From: Burkholderiales bacterium UBA1834
Lineage (GTDB): Bacteria; Pseudomonadota; Gammaproteobacteria; Burkholderiales; Burkholderiaceae_C
DNA length: 64,000 bases
Assembly (NCBI GenBank): GCA_002339015.1
Contig: DDJC01000044.1
Coordinates: forward strand, 4,330 to 68,329
Direction of reading: 5' to 3'
In this document: positions 62,947 to 64,000 of the stretch, piece after piece
How the letters are laid out: the number at the start of each line of letters is the position of its first letter
Position numbering within the stretch: position 1 is the first letter of the stretch
Position numbers and translations under genes: made by a program
The notes under the pieces: model-generated
Told to the model about the DNA's origin: nothing
The model's input: the letters and a program-made list of their open reading frames with translations, nothing else
Databases searched by the model: none

Positions 62947-63924
62947 TCAGGGCTCAGCCATCCACTGCGCCAGGAACTGGTTCAGCGGATTCAGATAATC
63001 CAGCGTAACCGTGTGGCCGATGTTGTACAGCAGGACTGTGCATTTGCCGGCGGACACATTGTTGATGGCCTGGCAGGCTTTGGTGGCCTGGAACGACGGT
63101 ACCAACGTATCCTGCGTGCCATGCAGCAGCAGTGTCTTCGCCATGCTGCCCGCATTGCTGGCAATCAGCGATTGCGGCGAAGCCGCCCAGGCCTGGTCCA
63201 GGCTGGGGTTGGTGTTTGCGGCCAGGGTTTCCGGGGTACCCCCGAACATCATCATCACGATGCCCAAGCTGTTGGTGTCGGGATAAGGGTTCGGGAGGCC
63301 AAACATTAGGGACAAGCGGAATTTCTCAAGCACGTCCTTGAAATCCCACGGGCCGCTCATCGAGACCACACGCTGCACCTTGCTGGAATAAACCCCGGTG
63401 GGGTCCTTCACGTCCACGAGGCCCAGGTGCGCTGCCAGCGTGCCACCCGCGGAAGCACCGATGGCGGCGATGCGGTTGGCGTTGGCCTGGATCTGAGGTG
63501 CGAACTGGCGCAGGGTCCAGACGACCTTGCGGACGTCCTCGAGTTGGGCTGGCCACACGCCGAACTGGGGGTCATTCGGATCAAAGCCTGCCGGACGTGG
63601 ATAAGGCGGCACCACGCGGTAGCTGGTGCTGACGGTGATGAAACCGAACTGGGCATAGTATTCACAGAATGGGCGCACCTGTTCTGGATCGGCCACCAAA
63701 TTGCCGCCACCTGGGATGAACAGCAGCACCGGCTTCTGGGTTCCCCAGGGTGAATTCACAGGGTTGAAAACATTGACCCGAAGATTCGGTCCGATGTCAT
63801 AGGTCGTCAGGTTGACGCCGGGCACTGTCGTCTGTGCCAGCGCCGGACCACTCCCCATGGCCATGGTGCCGAAAACCGTGATGGCCAGGCGGGCCAAACG
63901 CCGTTTCATGGATTTGAAAAACAA
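62947..63924 (-). CDS. secreted alpha/beta hydrolase, paralogue 3
   Basis: The product is 325 residues. The signal peptide ends in SGPALA; the oxyanion loop is FIPGGGN, the nucleophile Ser158 in GASAGG, Asp in GTQDTLVP and His in IGHTV. It is closely related to paralogue 2 along its whole length, including VRPFCEYYAQ and PPYPRP. TTG at 63924 has AAGGA seven bases upstream and is the likely start; ATG at 63909 is the alternative. Together with paralogues 1 and 2 it brackets the giant gene. Confidence 0.85.
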   Translation of the reverse strand: MFFKSMKRRLARLAITVFGTMAMGSGPALAQTTVPGVNLTTYDIGPNLRVNVFNPVNSPWGTQKPVLLFIPGGGNLVADPEQVRPFCEYYAQFGFITVSTSYRVVPPYPRPAGFDPNDPQFGVWPAQLEDVRKVVWTLRQFAPQIQANANRIAAIGASAGGTLAAHLGLVDVKDPTGVYSSKVQRVVSMSGPWDFKDVLEKFRLSLMFGLPNPYPDTNSLGIVMMMFGGTPETLAANTNPSLDQAWAASPQSLIASNAGSMAKTLLLHGTQDTLVPSFQATKACQAINNVSAGKCTVLLYNIGHTVTLDYLNPLNQFLAQWMAEP

Positions 63925-64000
63925 GATGAGATCCTTAAATGAATAATTAATGGTCTGCAGGTCCTGTGCAGGATGCTGATTCCCTGATTTGGTAATGATG
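63925..64000 (-). promoter_or_regulatory. upstream region of paralogue 3
   Basis: This is an A/T-richer non-coding end of the window with the ribosome site AAGGA for the TTG start. Promoter elements are not clear. Confidence 0.4.

Overview
The window is GC-rich, densely coded DNA with betaproteobacterial gene content: an HU protein with a lysine/alanine tail, a beta-class glutathione transferase, a LivHMGF-type transporter, separate trpE and trpGDC loci, and a Chalcone_3 protein. I read it as a member of Burkholderiales (Comamonadaceae/Aquabacterium-like). The genus cannot be fixed from the sequence alone.

Layout. 1-9.1 kb: housekeeping and envelope genes, including a response regulator/histidine kinase pair that reads into a DegP-type protease. 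Both the regulator and the protease are preceded by the same PmrA-like box. 9.1-14.1 kb: a branched-chain amino acid (or amide) ABC transporter whose second permease and both ATPases are fused in one 866-residue protein. 14.1-22.1 kb: gph, a VOC protein, a Chalcone_3 protein, trpE behind a Trp-containing leader, a PAS-GGDEF-EAL protein and an acyltransferase. 22.2-22.4 kb: a second leader peptide ending in Trp-Trp-Arg, which should precede trpG.

22.4-41.3 kb: a genomic island of about 18.9 kb inserted exactly at the 5' end of trpG. The first 18 bases of trpG occur at both junctions with one mismatch. A 20-bp direct repeat lies just inside each end, and a tyrosine integrase sits at the left end. 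The right end supplies the start of an intact trpG and a degenerate copy of the Trp leader. Cargo: a second tyrosine recombinase, a ParM-like segregation ATPase with a small coupled partner, a retron (Xre-type regulator plus reverse transcriptase, with a candidate msr-msd RNA upstream), a type I restriction-modification operon (hsdM, hsdS, an AlbA_2/ATPase-like gene, hsdR), and a GHKL ATPase fused to a PD-(D/E)XK nuclease. The island looks like a defence island with plasmid- or ICE-like stability genes.

41.3-44.5 kb: trpG, trpD, trpC and ung. 44.5-64 kb: three paralogous secreted alpha/beta hydrolases on the minus strand. Between the second and third lie a 15.3-kb gene for a 5084-residue YD-repeat protein with LysM and glycine-rich membrane-like segments, and a secreted TPR protein that may be its partner.

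The observations most worth a second look are the trpG-targeting island, which apparently replaces the regulatory region it cuts off; the retron and its candidate RNA; the GHKL-nuclease fusion; the structured non-coding stretch inside the hsd operon; and the giant YD-repeat protein with its downstream partner.
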